Positions 1 to 5,693 of a stretch of DNA of 5,872 nt are shown here, one piece after another. Position 1 is the first letter of the stretch. Every line of letters begins with the position of its first letter. The notes below the pieces were generated by a model, which did not search any database, was not told the DNA's origin, and worked only from the letters and a program-made list of their open reading frames with translations. Location of the stretch: the NCBI GenBank assembly GCA_946885645.1, contig CAMPGU010000257.1, positions 1 to 5,872 on the forward strand, written 5' to 3'. A program made the translations under genes and the position numbers. The stretch is from an uncultured Haloferula sp. (lineage in GTDB: Bacteria; Verrucomicrobiota; Verrucomicrobiae; Verrucomicrobiales; Akkermansiaceae).

Positions 1-292
1 ATGCATACGTCGGCAGGCACTTCGCGATCGGGCCGAAATGGAAGTCGATGCGGCTGCCGTGACGGTGCAGGAAGGTGACGCCCGGCTTGTGCTGCGAATA
101 GGCCGCCACCCGGTCCTCGATGCCCAACTGGCGCATGACGGGGACGGTCGCGGGCACCAGGGACTCGCCGACGAGCAGGTCGGGACGCTTGGCGTCATCG
201 AAGACCAGCACCTTGAAACCCCGCAGGGCGAGCAGCGCGGCGAGAGTGGATCCCGCGGGACCTGCTCCGACGATGGCAAGATCAGGAGGCAT
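1..292 (-). CDS. FAD-dependent oxidoreductase, tryptophan-halogenase/monooxygenase-like (partial, N-terminal 97 residues)
   Basis: This is the N-terminus of a flavoprotein whose remainder lies beyond the left edge. The ATG at 292 starts a protein whose residues 5-14 (LAIVGAGPAG) form the first strand and the GxGxxG dinucleotide-binding turn of a Rossmann fold (glycines 9, 11 and 14). The second strand follows (VLVFDD, 28-33), and then GESLVPAT at 42-49. The GE(S/A)xxP segment after the first beta-alpha-beta unit is typical of flavin-dependent halogenases and related FAD monooxygenases or reductases (established family knowledge). Only the FAD-binding start is present, so the lysine that marks true halogenases and the WxWxIP motif cannot be checked. 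The gene lies 103 bp downstream of the ligase gene on the same strand. I infer that it modifies the carrier-bound or released product of the neighbouring module. A geranylgeranyl-reductase-like role is also possible. No Shine-Dalgarno sequence is visible; the start is chosen because the Rossmann strand begins four residues later. Confidence 0.85.
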   Translation of the reverse strand, partial: MPPDLAIVGAGPAGSTLAALLALRGFKVLVFDDAKRPDLLVGESLVPATVPVMRQLGIEDRVAAYSQHKPGVTFLHRHGSRIDFHFGPIAKCLPTYA

Positions 293-369
293 GCGGCGGC
301 AGTTTCTTTCGATCCGGGCCGGTGGCGAAGTCAAAAGCGGCGGGATTCTCCGATGGTGGCAATTTCCGC

Positions 370-395
370 AGGCACGGTCGATGAAGCCCGTGCCT
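370..395 (-). other. Perfect 8-bp hairpin directly after the ligase stop codon
   Basis: AGGCACGG (370-377) and CCGTGCCT (388-395) are exact reverse complements around a 10-base loop. The repeat directly abuts the stop codon of the ligase gene (396-398). In the minus-strand transcript the hairpin is followed by GCGGAAATTGCC, with no U-tract, so it is not a canonical intrinsic terminator. It may stabilise the 3' end of the upstream message, act as a partial or processing terminator, or separate expression of the ligase from that of the flavoprotein. The structure is seen directly; the role is inferred. Confidence 0.6.
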
Positions 396-1844
396 CTATT
401 CGCTGCTTGAGACACGCCGGAGCTTGCCGGAAGCGGTGAGCGGGAGCGATTCCACCATCTTGAACTGCATCGGCACCTTGTAGGCGGAAAGGAGGGCGCG
501 GCAGTGACGCTGGAGCTCGACCGGCTTCGGCGGCAGCGAGGCATCGGCGGGGATCACCTCCGCCACCGGCACCTGGCCCATTTGCGGATGGTCGCGGCCG
601 ATCACCCGGCAGCGGGCGACCGAAGGATGCTCGTTGAGCACACGCTCGACCTCCTCCGGAAAAATCTTCATCCCGGCGACGTTGATCACCGCTTTCTTGC
701 GGCCGATGAGGAAAAGGTAGCCGTCGCCATCGCGCCGGACCAGATCCCCGCTGGCGAACCAGCCGTCCCGAAGCGGCGATGGCGTCCAGGGGACCAGATA
801 CGCGTCCAGCAGCCCGGGGCCGCGCACGTGGAATTCCCCGGCTTGCTCCTCTCCGGCGGGACGGCCCTCGTCATCGAAGAGCGCCACCTCATAGGCGGGC
901 AGAGCTTTGCCCAGCGAGTCGGGCTTTTCCCGGGCGGCATCCAGATTGAGGACCGAAAGACCCACTTCGATGATACCGAGCCCCTGGTGGAGCGGCTTTC
1001 CAAAGCGTTGATCGAAGGCCCTGGCAGTGGCTTCCGGCAGCGCCGCCGCGGTGGCTACCGCGAGGCGCAGGGAGGGCCATCGGAACGGCCCGGCATCCCC
1101 GGCGAGCATGGCAAAGTGAAAGGGCGAGCCGTAGATCACGGTGGCTTCCTGCCGCTCTGCCGTGGCCAGGATATCCTCCCGCAGCGGGGAATGCTCGAGC
1201 ACCGTGGTGGCACCGGCGTGTAGATAGAGAACGATGGAGACCGCGAAATGGTGGGCCATCGGAAGCATCCACAGGACGCGGTCCTGCGGCCCGATGCGGA
1301 GGCCTTCGTTCGCCGCCGTGATGCGGGCGAGGAGGGTTTCGTGGGAAAGCACCACGCCCTTGCTTCTGCCCGTGGTGCCGGAACTGAAGCGGATGAAGGC
1401 GGGATTGAGCGCTTGGAATTCTCCCTCGGGAAACAGGGGTTCGCATCCGGGACAGCGGTGGAGCTTCCACGAGGTGCCGTCGGTTTCGGAGGAAAGGGCG
1501 ACGGCTCCGGCCCCGCGCCACGGCAGATCTCCGGCGGCCAAAATGAGATCCAGGGCCGTGGTCCCGGCGATTTCCGCGCGCTCGGCTTCCGAAAGCTCCT
1601 CCGCCAGAGGCACCAGACATGCGCCCGCCAGCAAAACACCCATCGAGAGGATGATGTAGGAGACGCCATTGGGGCATTGCAGGCCGATGCGGGCGATCCT
1701 CCCGGTGTCGTCGTGCTGCTGCAGGAGCGCCGCAATTTCGCGGGCGTGCTCGAAAAGTTCGCCGTAGGTGACAAGCCGCTCCCCGCTGGCCACGGCGAGG
1801 GCCGAGGGAGGGTGGCGGCGTGCGATTTCTTCGATGAGATTCAC
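396..1844 (-). CDS. Stand-alone acyl/aryl adenylate-forming ligase (ANL superfamily)
   Basis: This 482-residue cytoplasmic enzyme should activate a carboxylic acid with ATP to the acyl-adenylate and pass it to a thiol, either CoA or the phosphopantetheine of the neighbouring carrier protein. The ANL core motifs are present in order: the P-loop SSGTTGRSKG at 154-163; GLGIIEVG at 288-295, in the place of the usual YGxTE; GWFASGDL at 361-368 with the ribose-binding Asp367; the hinge region GRKK at 381-384 followed by NVAGMKIFPEEVE at 388-400; and TASGK at 470-474 with the catalytic Lys474. Length is normal for the family, a little short at the N-terminus. The GTG start at 1844 overlaps the stop of the preceding acyltransferase gene (GTGA), which implies translational coupling. 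The open frame runs on upstream to about 2561, but that part only shadows the acyltransferase gene. The substrate is not readable. The threonine of the YGxTE motif is replaced by Ile292. The neighbouring carrier and C-like genes suggest loading onto carrier rather than CoA (inference). Confidence 0.9.
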   Translation of the reverse strand: MNLIEEIARRHPPSALAVASGERLVTYGELFEHAREIAALLQQHDDTGRIARIGLQCPNGVSYIILSMGVLLAGACLVPLAEELSEAERAEIAGTTALDLILAAGDLPWRGAGAVALSSETDGTSWKLHRCPGCEPLFPEGEFQALNPAFIRFSSGTTGRSKGVVLSHETLLARITAANEGLRIGPQDRVLWMLPMAHHFAVSIVLYLHAGATTVLEHSPLREDILATAERQEATVIYGSPFHFAMLAGDAGPFRWPSLRLAVATAAALPEATARAFDQRFGKPLHQGLGIIEVGLSVLNLDAAREKPDSLGKALPAYEVALFDDEGRPAGEEQAGEFHVRGPGLLDAYLVPWTPSPLRDGWFASGDLVRRDGDGYLFLIGRKKAVINVAGMKIFPEEVERVLNEHPSVARCRVIGRDHPQMGQVPVAEVIPADASLPPKPVELQRHCRALLSAYKVPMQFKMVESLPLTASGKLRRVSSSE

Positions 1845-3181
1845 GGCACAGAGGTGCCCAGATCCCGGGCGAGGGTGGTTTTCAGCAGGTCCAGCTCGAG
1901 CGGCGAAAGACAGCCGGCTTTCCACGAGAGGGTCATCGTGAGCTGGCCCGCGTGTTCGGAAAAGAAAATGCCGATGCCCGGGGGGGCGCTTACCGAGGGC
2001 ACATGGTAGCCGTTCAGGATGCGGCTGCCGAAGAGCGTTTCCACCCCGGGCAGGAAGGCGCCGGTGTGGGAATGGAAGAGGCTGCAGATTTCTCCCCGCA
2101 TGTAGATGAAGGCGGGCAGATTGTAGAAGCGCGAGGGGCAGCGCTCCATCATCTGCATCAGGGCGTCCATCGCGGCGGGCAGCTTCCGGCGCATGAAGTC
2201 CGCATACTTGCGGTAGAGAGCGCTGGCGGCGGGCTTGAGGTCTGCCAGCTCCTCCGGCGTGAGCAGGAGGGTATAAGGCACCATGTGGTTGCTGAAGAGC
2301 GGGCGCTTCGCGGGATCGTTCTGGCGCTGCACGGGCAGGCTGAGCAGGATGGACACTTGCTCCTCCGGATGCCGGGCCGCGATCACCGCCTGCACCGCCC
2401 GGGCGGCGCAGCAGGCGAAGTAGGGGAGCAGCAGCAGCTCGCCCGCGGTCGCGGCCATCTTCGCGCGGATCGCGGCGGTTTCTCCGACGCCGAACTTCGC
2501 CACGTGGAAGCGGCTTTCCCCCGGCCGCACGCCCCTGCGATGCAGCGAGCGGATGCGCCATGCGGGAAACTTCCGCATCTCTTCGATCATCGGGAAGGCC
2601 CGCTTGTAGAGCTCGGAAACGGGTAGTCCGGGTGCCGGCTCACCGGCCGGGCCTGCGCTTCCCGGTTCCTCCGACGCCAGCAAGCGGAGGAACTTCGTCA
2701 TGCCCATGGCATCCATCAGCGAATGGCTCCACACCAGGACCAGCGCCCAGCGCTCCGCAGAAAGCGTCACAACGTGAAAGAGGAGATTCGGTCCGGGCGC
2801 GTGGATGTCGATATCCACTCCATTGACCGAGCGGTGGATGAGATCTTCCAAGGAAGCCACCTCATCGCCTTCCGGCCGCGCTCCCGGCAGGTGCCACGAT
2901 TTCACCGGGATGGTCCGGGGAAGCACTTCGTCGGTCCGCCACCGCGCGACCCAATCTTTCTTGCTGCGGGTATTCCTCGCGTGCAGGACCGGATGATCGC
3001 GGCCGAAAGTCTCCGCCGCGCGGCGGACGCGGGCGAGATCCGGTGCCCCTTCGCACTCCAGCACGGTCGCGGCCAGATGCCTGCCCTGGCCGGTGCGGCG
3101 CATGAGGCTCTCCAGCCCGAGAAGAAAGCCATCGCTGCACGTGGTGCGCAGGGGCGGGGAAGTGGGGGTCGCTGCCGGCAC
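1841..3181 (-). CDS. Condensation-domain / WS-DGAT-like acyltransferase
   Basis: The predicted protein has 446 residues, the length of one NRPS condensation domain or a wax-ester-synthase-like acyltransferase, both of the chloramphenicol-acetyltransferase-like fold. The key evidence is WSHSLMDAMG at 151-160. It matches the HHxxxDG active site, with the catalytic second His (His153) and the structural Asp (Asp157) kept, but the first His is Ser152 and the Gly is Ala158. The surroundings also fit: FHVVTL-like strands just before the motif, SLPVQRQND at 281-289 with FSNHMVPY at 296-303 in the second lobe, and a C-terminal GIGIFFSEHAGQLTMTLSW stretch at 402-420. It has no A or carrier domain of its own. 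Its place between a free carrier protein and a free ligase suggests that it transfers the carrier-bound acyl group to an amine or alcohol acceptor (inference). The GTG start at 3181 lies 11 bp after the carrier-protein stop, and no Shine-Dalgarno sequence is seen. The acceptor is unknown. Confidence 0.8.
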   Translation of the reverse strand: MPAATPTSPPLRTTCSDGFLLGLESLMRRTGQGRHLAATVLECEGAPDLARVRRAAETFGRDHPVLHARNTRSKKDWVARWRTDEVLPRTIPVKSWHLPGARPEGDEVASLEDLIHRSVNGVDIDIHAPGPNLLFHVVTLSAERWALVLVWSHSLMDAMGMTKFLRLLASEEPGSAGPAGEPAPGLPVSELYKRAFPMIEEMRKFPAWRIRSLHRRGVRPGESRFHVAKFGVGETAAIRAKMAATAGELLLLPYFACCAARAVQAVIAARHPEEQVSILLSLPVQRQNDPAKRPLFSNHMVPYTLLLTPEELADLKPAASALYRKYADFMRRKLPAAMDALMQMMERCPSRFYNLPAFIYMRGEICSLFHSHTGAFLPGVETLFGSRILNGYHVPSVSAPPGIGIFFSEHAGQLTMTLSWKAGCLSPLELDLLKTTLARDLGTSVP

Positions 3182-3192
3182 GGGACGGGAAT

Positions 3193-3435
3193 TCAGCGGC
3201 TGGATGCGGCCTGTTTTTCGGCGACAAGGGCGGCGATCTTCTCGCCGGTCGAGAAATTCTCGCGGGAAAGATCCGCGGGATCGATCGCGACGCCGTACCG
3301 GTCCTCGATCGCGAGGAGAAGCTGCATGATGCCCATCGAATCGAGCCCGGCGGAGAAGAGATCGCTCCGTGATGTCAGGGGCTCCGCCGTATCGAGGATT
3401 TCGGTGCGGACGAGATCGGTCAGTTCGTGTTCCAT
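3193..3435 (-). CDS. Acyl carrier protein / peptidyl carrier protein
   Basis: This small, acidic 80-residue protein has the four-helix carrier fold. The phosphopantetheine site is SAGLDSMGIMQLL (28-40), with Ser33 as the attachment residue in the DSM motif. Helix III follows at LAIEDRYGVAIDPADL (41-56), and FSTGEKIAALV at 61-71 closes the fold. It is presumably the first gene of the minus-strand operon and holds the acid activated by the ligase as a thioester for the C-like transferase. The ATG at 3435 is preferred because it gives the usual carrier length. The frame could extend to an ATG at 3537, but that would add a basic, low-complexity N-terminus and run through the candidate promoters. 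Whether it carries a fatty, aryl or amino acyl group cannot be decided from sequence. No 4'-phosphopantetheinyl transferase gene is in the window. Confidence 0.92.
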   Translation of the reverse strand: MEHELTDLVRTEILDTAEPLTSRSDLFSAGLDSMGIMQLLLAIEDRYGVAIDPADLSRENFSTGEKIAALVAEKQAASSR

Positions 3436-3446
3436 GCGGCGGCCGG

Positions 3447-3474
3447 AGGATACTGCGGAAGAGCCGCGGTTCAA
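3447..3474 (-). promoter_or_regulatory. Candidate promoter of the carrier-protein operon
   Basis: Read on the minus strand, TTGAAC (3474-3469) and TATCCT (3452-3447) are separated by 16 bases and resemble sigma-70 boxes, each matching four of six consensus positions. The carrier-protein ATG begins only 11 bases after the -10-like box, so the mRNA would have a very short leader. That fits the absence of a Shine-Dalgarno sequence. The call rests on pattern match alone. Confidence 0.3.
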
Positions 3475-3504
3475 TCCCCGGCTTCGAGAGAAGGGGTGCT
3501 TGGG

Positions 3505-3533
3505 TTGACGCCGGGCGGCACGGGGGCTAAAGC
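3505..3533 (+). promoter_or_regulatory. Candidate sigma-70-type promoter of amj
   Basis: TTGACG (3505-3510) lies 17 bases before TAAAGC (3528-3533). The -35 box matches five of six consensus positions and the -10 box three of six. Transcription would begin near 3540, giving a leader of about a dozen bases before the amj ATG at 3552. A small inverted repeat, AAAGC (3529-3533) with GCTTT (3541-3545), overlaps the -10 box and the presumed start and could be an operator or a chance pairing. The form resembles the better-supported promoter at 4950-4979. Confidence 0.35.
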
Positions 3534-3551
3534 GCATCCAGCTTTCGCCGG

Positions 3552-4352
3552 ATGTCGATCTACTACCTCTGCTTTTTCATCGCGGTCATCCACCTGATCG
3601 CAACCCTCTCCTACGGGGTCCGCATCGCCGGGGCGCGGACGGGGAAGGTGGCCTTCTGTCTGTCGATCTTCAATATCCTGGTGCTCGTTTCCCGCACCTC
3701 GAATACCTTGCTGACGCCGGCCCTCTCGAAGCGGGTGGAGTCCAGCCTCTACGAAGCGGCGGAGTCCCTGAAGCACGATTTCCACCTCCTGATCTTCTCC
3801 GCGAGCCTAGCGACCCTGATCGGCGCGGCGCTCATCCCGAGCTTCCAGCGCTACGTGACCCGGGTGGTGGCGTCCTTCGACCGCTACCCCTCGCTGCCGC
3901 GGATGGTGAAATTCGCCCTCAGCGGCCCGGGTCTGAAGGCCCTTGGATCTTCCTGGGCCGTCCCCTCCAAGGCGAATTTCGGCTTCCTGGGCACCGCGCA
4001 CCGCCTGCCGTGGAATATCTTCACGATGAATGTCATCGGCTCCGCGCTGCTGGCCACCGGCGTCCTGAGTTCCCTTTATGCGGGGGTTTTCGCGCCGGAT
4101 CTGCGGATGACGACCGGGCAGCTTTCGGCCGTGGTGAATTTCTTCGGCACGATCATGCTCTTCGCCTTCGTCGATCCCTACCTCTCCTATGTGACCGATG
4201 GAGCGGCGAAGGACACGGAGGGAGACTCCCGCCTGCGCGCGGCGGTTTTCGGCATGGCGGGCAGCCGCCTGCTCGGCACCGTGCTGGCCCACTTCCTGAT
4301 GATTCCGGGGGCGCAGATGATCGCGTGGATCGCGCGGATCATCCCGGCCTGA
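3552..4352 (+). CDS. amj: Lipid II flippase, Amj family (DUF2837)
   Basis: This 266-residue integral inner-membrane protein belongs to the Amj family, whose Bacillus subtilis member (formerly YdaH) is an alternative to MurJ for moving the peptidoglycan precursor lipid II across the membrane (established knowledge). I recognise it from the family's N-terminal signature: HLIATLSYGVRIAGARTGK at 14-32, then SLF-like SIFNILVLVSRTSN at 38-51. Hydrophobic segments lie near 3-21, 33-50, 77-96, 156-180, 188-210 and 240-262, giving six helices as expected. Length is close to the B. subtilis protein (about 270). The ATG at 3552 begins the first helix directly, and no clear Shine-Dalgarno sequence precedes it. 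It is divergent from the carrier-protein operon and converges on the ACT-domain gene, so it appears to be transcribed alone. Whether the genome also has murJ cannot be seen here. In B. subtilis amj responds to envelope stress via sigma-M; no such control is evident here. Confidence 0.88.
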   Translation: MSIYYLCFFIAVIHLIATLSYGVRIAGARTGKVAFCLSIFNILVLVSRTSNTLLTPALSKRVESSLYEAAESLKHDFHLLIFSASLATLIGAALIPSFQRYVTRVVASFDRYPSLPRMVKFALSGPGLKALGSSWAVPSKANFGFLGTAHRLPWNIFTMNVIGSALLATGVLSSLYAGVFAPDLRMTTGQLSAVVNFFGTIMLFAFVDPYLSYVTDGAAKDTEGDSRLRAAVFGMAGSRLLGTVLAHFLMIPGAQMIAWIARIIPA

Positions 4353-4358
4353 GCCTTC

Positions 4359-4874
4359 TCAGCGTTCGATGGAAACGGAGAGATCGGGCCCGAGTTTCTC
4401 GATCGCCGCGATCAGCGCTGCCGGATCGCCTTCCGGTGGCAGCGAAACGAGGCCTTGAGCGCGGAAGATCGGGTGACCGGCCATGGGCGCGCTCTCCAGG
4501 GAGGTGGAGAGGTCTTCGACGTTCGCTCCCGCTCCTGCGATCGCAGCGGAGAGCGCCCGGATGATTCCCGGGCGGTCGTTGCCCATTACATCGAGCGAAA
4601 GCGTTTCCCGGACGGGAGCGGCGGCGGATTCCTCGCGCTTCGCCTGCACGGAGATCCCCTGGCTCTCCAAACCGATCAAGGATGCCACCAGCGCATCCGC
4701 CTGGAGCGCGGGACACTCGACCCGCACGATGCCCGCGAATTGTCCCGCGAGCCGCGCCATCCGGCTCTCCTGCCAGCTCCCGCCGTGCGCGGCGATGGTC
4801 TCGGAAAGGGCGGCAACGAGCCCCGGGCGATCCGCGGCGAGAACGGTCATGACGACGGAGGCGTGCATGCCCAT
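4359..4874 (-). CDS. Tandem ACT-domain protein, GcvR-like (amino-acid-binding regulator)
   Basis: This 171-residue soluble protein consists of two ACT domains and nothing else. ACT1 covers about residues 5-78, with the ligand-loop motif DRPG at 15-18 and a GGSWQESRMARLAGQFAG segment at 31-48. ACT2 covers about 90-170, with DRPG at 100-103 and NVEDLSTSLESAPMAGHPIF at 118-137. This layout and length match GcvR, which in E. coli binds glycine and blocks the activator GcvA. Many bacteria outside the enterics carry such proteins without a known partner, so I give the family but not the symbol. There is no DNA-binding domain, so it must act through another protein. No glycine-cleavage or gcvA gene is nearby. 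The ATG at 4874 gives the longest form; a second ATG two codons in (4868) is equally possible. The gene is divergent from the membrane-protein gene at 5003, and its end lies 6 bp from the end of amj. Confidence 0.85.
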   Translation of the reverse strand: MGMHASVVMTVLAADRPGLVAALSETIAAHGGSWQESRMARLAGQFAGIVRVECPALQADALVASLIGLESQGISVQAKREESAAAPVRETLSLDVMGNDRPGIIRALSAAIAGAGANVEDLSTSLESAPMAGHPIFRAQGLVSLPPEGDPAALIAAIEKLGPDLSVSIER

Positions 4875-4904
4875 GAAGGAAGCATTCCGATAAGGGCGGA
4901 GTCA

Positions 4905-4923
4905 GGCCTTTTTTGAAAAAGCC
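4905..4923. repeat. AT-rich inverted repeat in the divergent intergenic region
   Basis: GGC plus a T-run (4905-4912) pairs with an A-run plus GCC (4917-4923), with one bulged C (4908) and a TTGA loop. The result is a seven-pair stem at the head of a strikingly AT-rich patch in otherwise GC-rich DNA. It lies about 30 bp upstream of the ACT-gene start and about 26 bp upstream of the -35 box at 4950. It could be an operator or simply promoter-type A/T tracts. It serves as a terminator for neither flanking gene, since both point away from it. Confidence 0.3.
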
Positions 4924-4929
4924 CGGAGA

Positions 4930-4979
4930 TATTTAAGAAAAAATGATTATTGACCCTCCCTGAGTAATCGGCCTACAGC
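4930..4979 (+). promoter_or_regulatory. Candidate sigma-70 promoter with UP-like element for the membrane-protein gene
   Basis: TTGACC (4950-4955, five of six) lies 18 bases before TACAGC (4974-4979, three of six). The 20 bases just upstream (4930-4949) are nearly pure A/T, with an A6 run, in the position of an UP element. Transcription would start near 4986, leaving a leader of about 17 bases before the GTG at 5003. This is the best promoter candidate in the window because base composition and spacing agree. Confidence 0.45.
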
Positions 4980-5002
4980 ATGGGGTAACTTTTTCTTCCG
5001 CC

Positions 5003-5617
5003 GTGATTCTTCCCGATGACCTAGCCCCCCTGCCGGTGAGCCCGCGCGGCGACGAACCGGCGGGTTCCCATGTCGCCTGCGAGGATTTCGTCTCCCCCGG
5101 CGATGTGCGCAACGTCCTGCTCGGCGGCCGCGCCGGGCTGCCGGTGGAGTGTCTGCCCGCCGATGACTTCGATTCCTTTGCTGGCCGCGCCGATGTCCCC
5201 TTTCCCGGTCAGTCGCCTTTCCGATCAAAGACGCCTCCCGACGCCGGTCTGCCGATGCCGGACTTGGCCCTCGAGACGCCGACGATCCACCCCGCTTTCG
5301 AGATCCTCCCGCCATCAGCCCGCCGCGCCGCACCCCCGCGGGCGCAGGCGGCAGCGGTCGATTGTGAAGCAAGCTTCGGCAGCCCGCGTCTCGCCGACCG
5401 CTGGTGGGTGATCGGAATGGGCCTGGCCGCTGCCGCGGTGCTCTTTTCCGGAACTCTCGTGGATTTCATTTCCCGCGAAGCGGTGCGGCGGAGCCTTCCG
5501 GCGGCGCCCGCCCTTCCCGGTGTCGTCCACCGTCCCGCACCGGCATCGGGGCCGGCGCTACCGGAGCCTGCCAAGCATTCACTGGCGGCTGCGATGGAAG
5601 CGGACGAGGAGGAGTAG
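5003..5617 (+). CDS. Hypothetical Pro/Ala-rich protein with a single transmembrane helix
   Basis: I do not recognise this 204-residue protein. The reading frame has GC-rich third positions like its neighbours, so it is likely real. Residues 1-128 are rich in proline, alanine and acidic residues and look largely disordered, although a short segment (EDFVSPGDVRNVLLGGRAGLPV, residues 27-48) could fold. One hydrophobic helix spans about 134-153, beginning WWVIGMGLAAAAVLF, with arginines on both sides (129, 133 and 158, 162, 163), so orientation is ambiguous. The tail (about 164-204) is again Pro/Ala-rich and ends MEADEEE. No signal peptide precedes the helix. GTG at 5003 is the first start codon after an in-frame stop at 4961-4963; GTG at 5036 is an alternative, and no in-frame ATG occurs before residue 85. 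It has its own candidate promoter and a hairpin after the stop, so it is probably monocistronic. Function is unknown. Confidence 0.7.
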   Translation: MILPDDLAPLPVSPRGDEPAGSHVACEDFVSPGDVRNVLLGGRAGLPVECLPADDFDSFAGRADVPFPGQSPFRSKTPPDAGLPMPDLALETPTIHPAFEILPPSARRAAPPRAQAAAVDCEASFGSPRLADRWWVIGMGLAAAAVLFSGTLVDFISREAVRRSLPAAPALPGVVHRPAPASGPALPEPAKHSLAAAMEADEEE

Positions 5618-5648
5618 GCCTCCCGCGGAATCGGCGAGCGGAGGCTTT
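5618..5648 (+). terminator. Terminator-like hairpin after the membrane-protein gene
   Basis: GCCTCC (5618-5623) begins directly after the TAG stop and pairs exactly with GGAGGC (5640-5645). Two further GC pairs are possible inside past a bulge. Only three T residues (5646-5648) follow, so it is a weak intrinsic terminator or a 3'-end stabilising hairpin. Confidence 0.45.
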
Positions 5649-5693
5649 ACAAGCCGCCGCACCTTGCTACTTTCCCGCCCCCGACCGCAAAAA

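Noticed and set aside
504..2009. Long plus-strand frames (504-1223 and 1248-2009) antisense to the ligase
   Set aside because: They lie opposite a gene with full motif support, have no domain signature and are explained by high GC and few stop codons.
1845..2561. N-terminal extension of the ligase frame to give a 721-residue protein
   Set aside because: The extra 239 residues are Arg/Pro/Ala-rich, out-of-frame translation of the acyltransferase gene. The ANL fold begins at the GTG at 1844, which overlaps the upstream stop codon.
1952..3508. Plus-strand frames opposite the acyltransferase and carrier genes (1952-2626, 2723-3508)
   Set aside because: Arg/His/Gly-rich shadow translations with no recognisable fold; the opposite strand carries the conserved active-site motifs.
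3436..3537. Longer carrier protein starting at 3537
   Set aside because: It would add 34 basic, low-complexity residues, run through the candidate promoters and exceed the usual carrier length. The ATG at 3435 gives a standard 80-residue protein.
4010..4564. Plus-strand frame overlapping amj and the ACT gene
   Set aside because: Arg-rich shadow in a different frame from amj, which has six membrane helices and the family signature.
4980..4988. Two-codon mini-ORF ATG GGG TAA in the leader of the membrane-protein gene
   Set aside because: It overlaps the predicted transcription start, so it would not be in the mRNA, and such a pattern is expected by chance.
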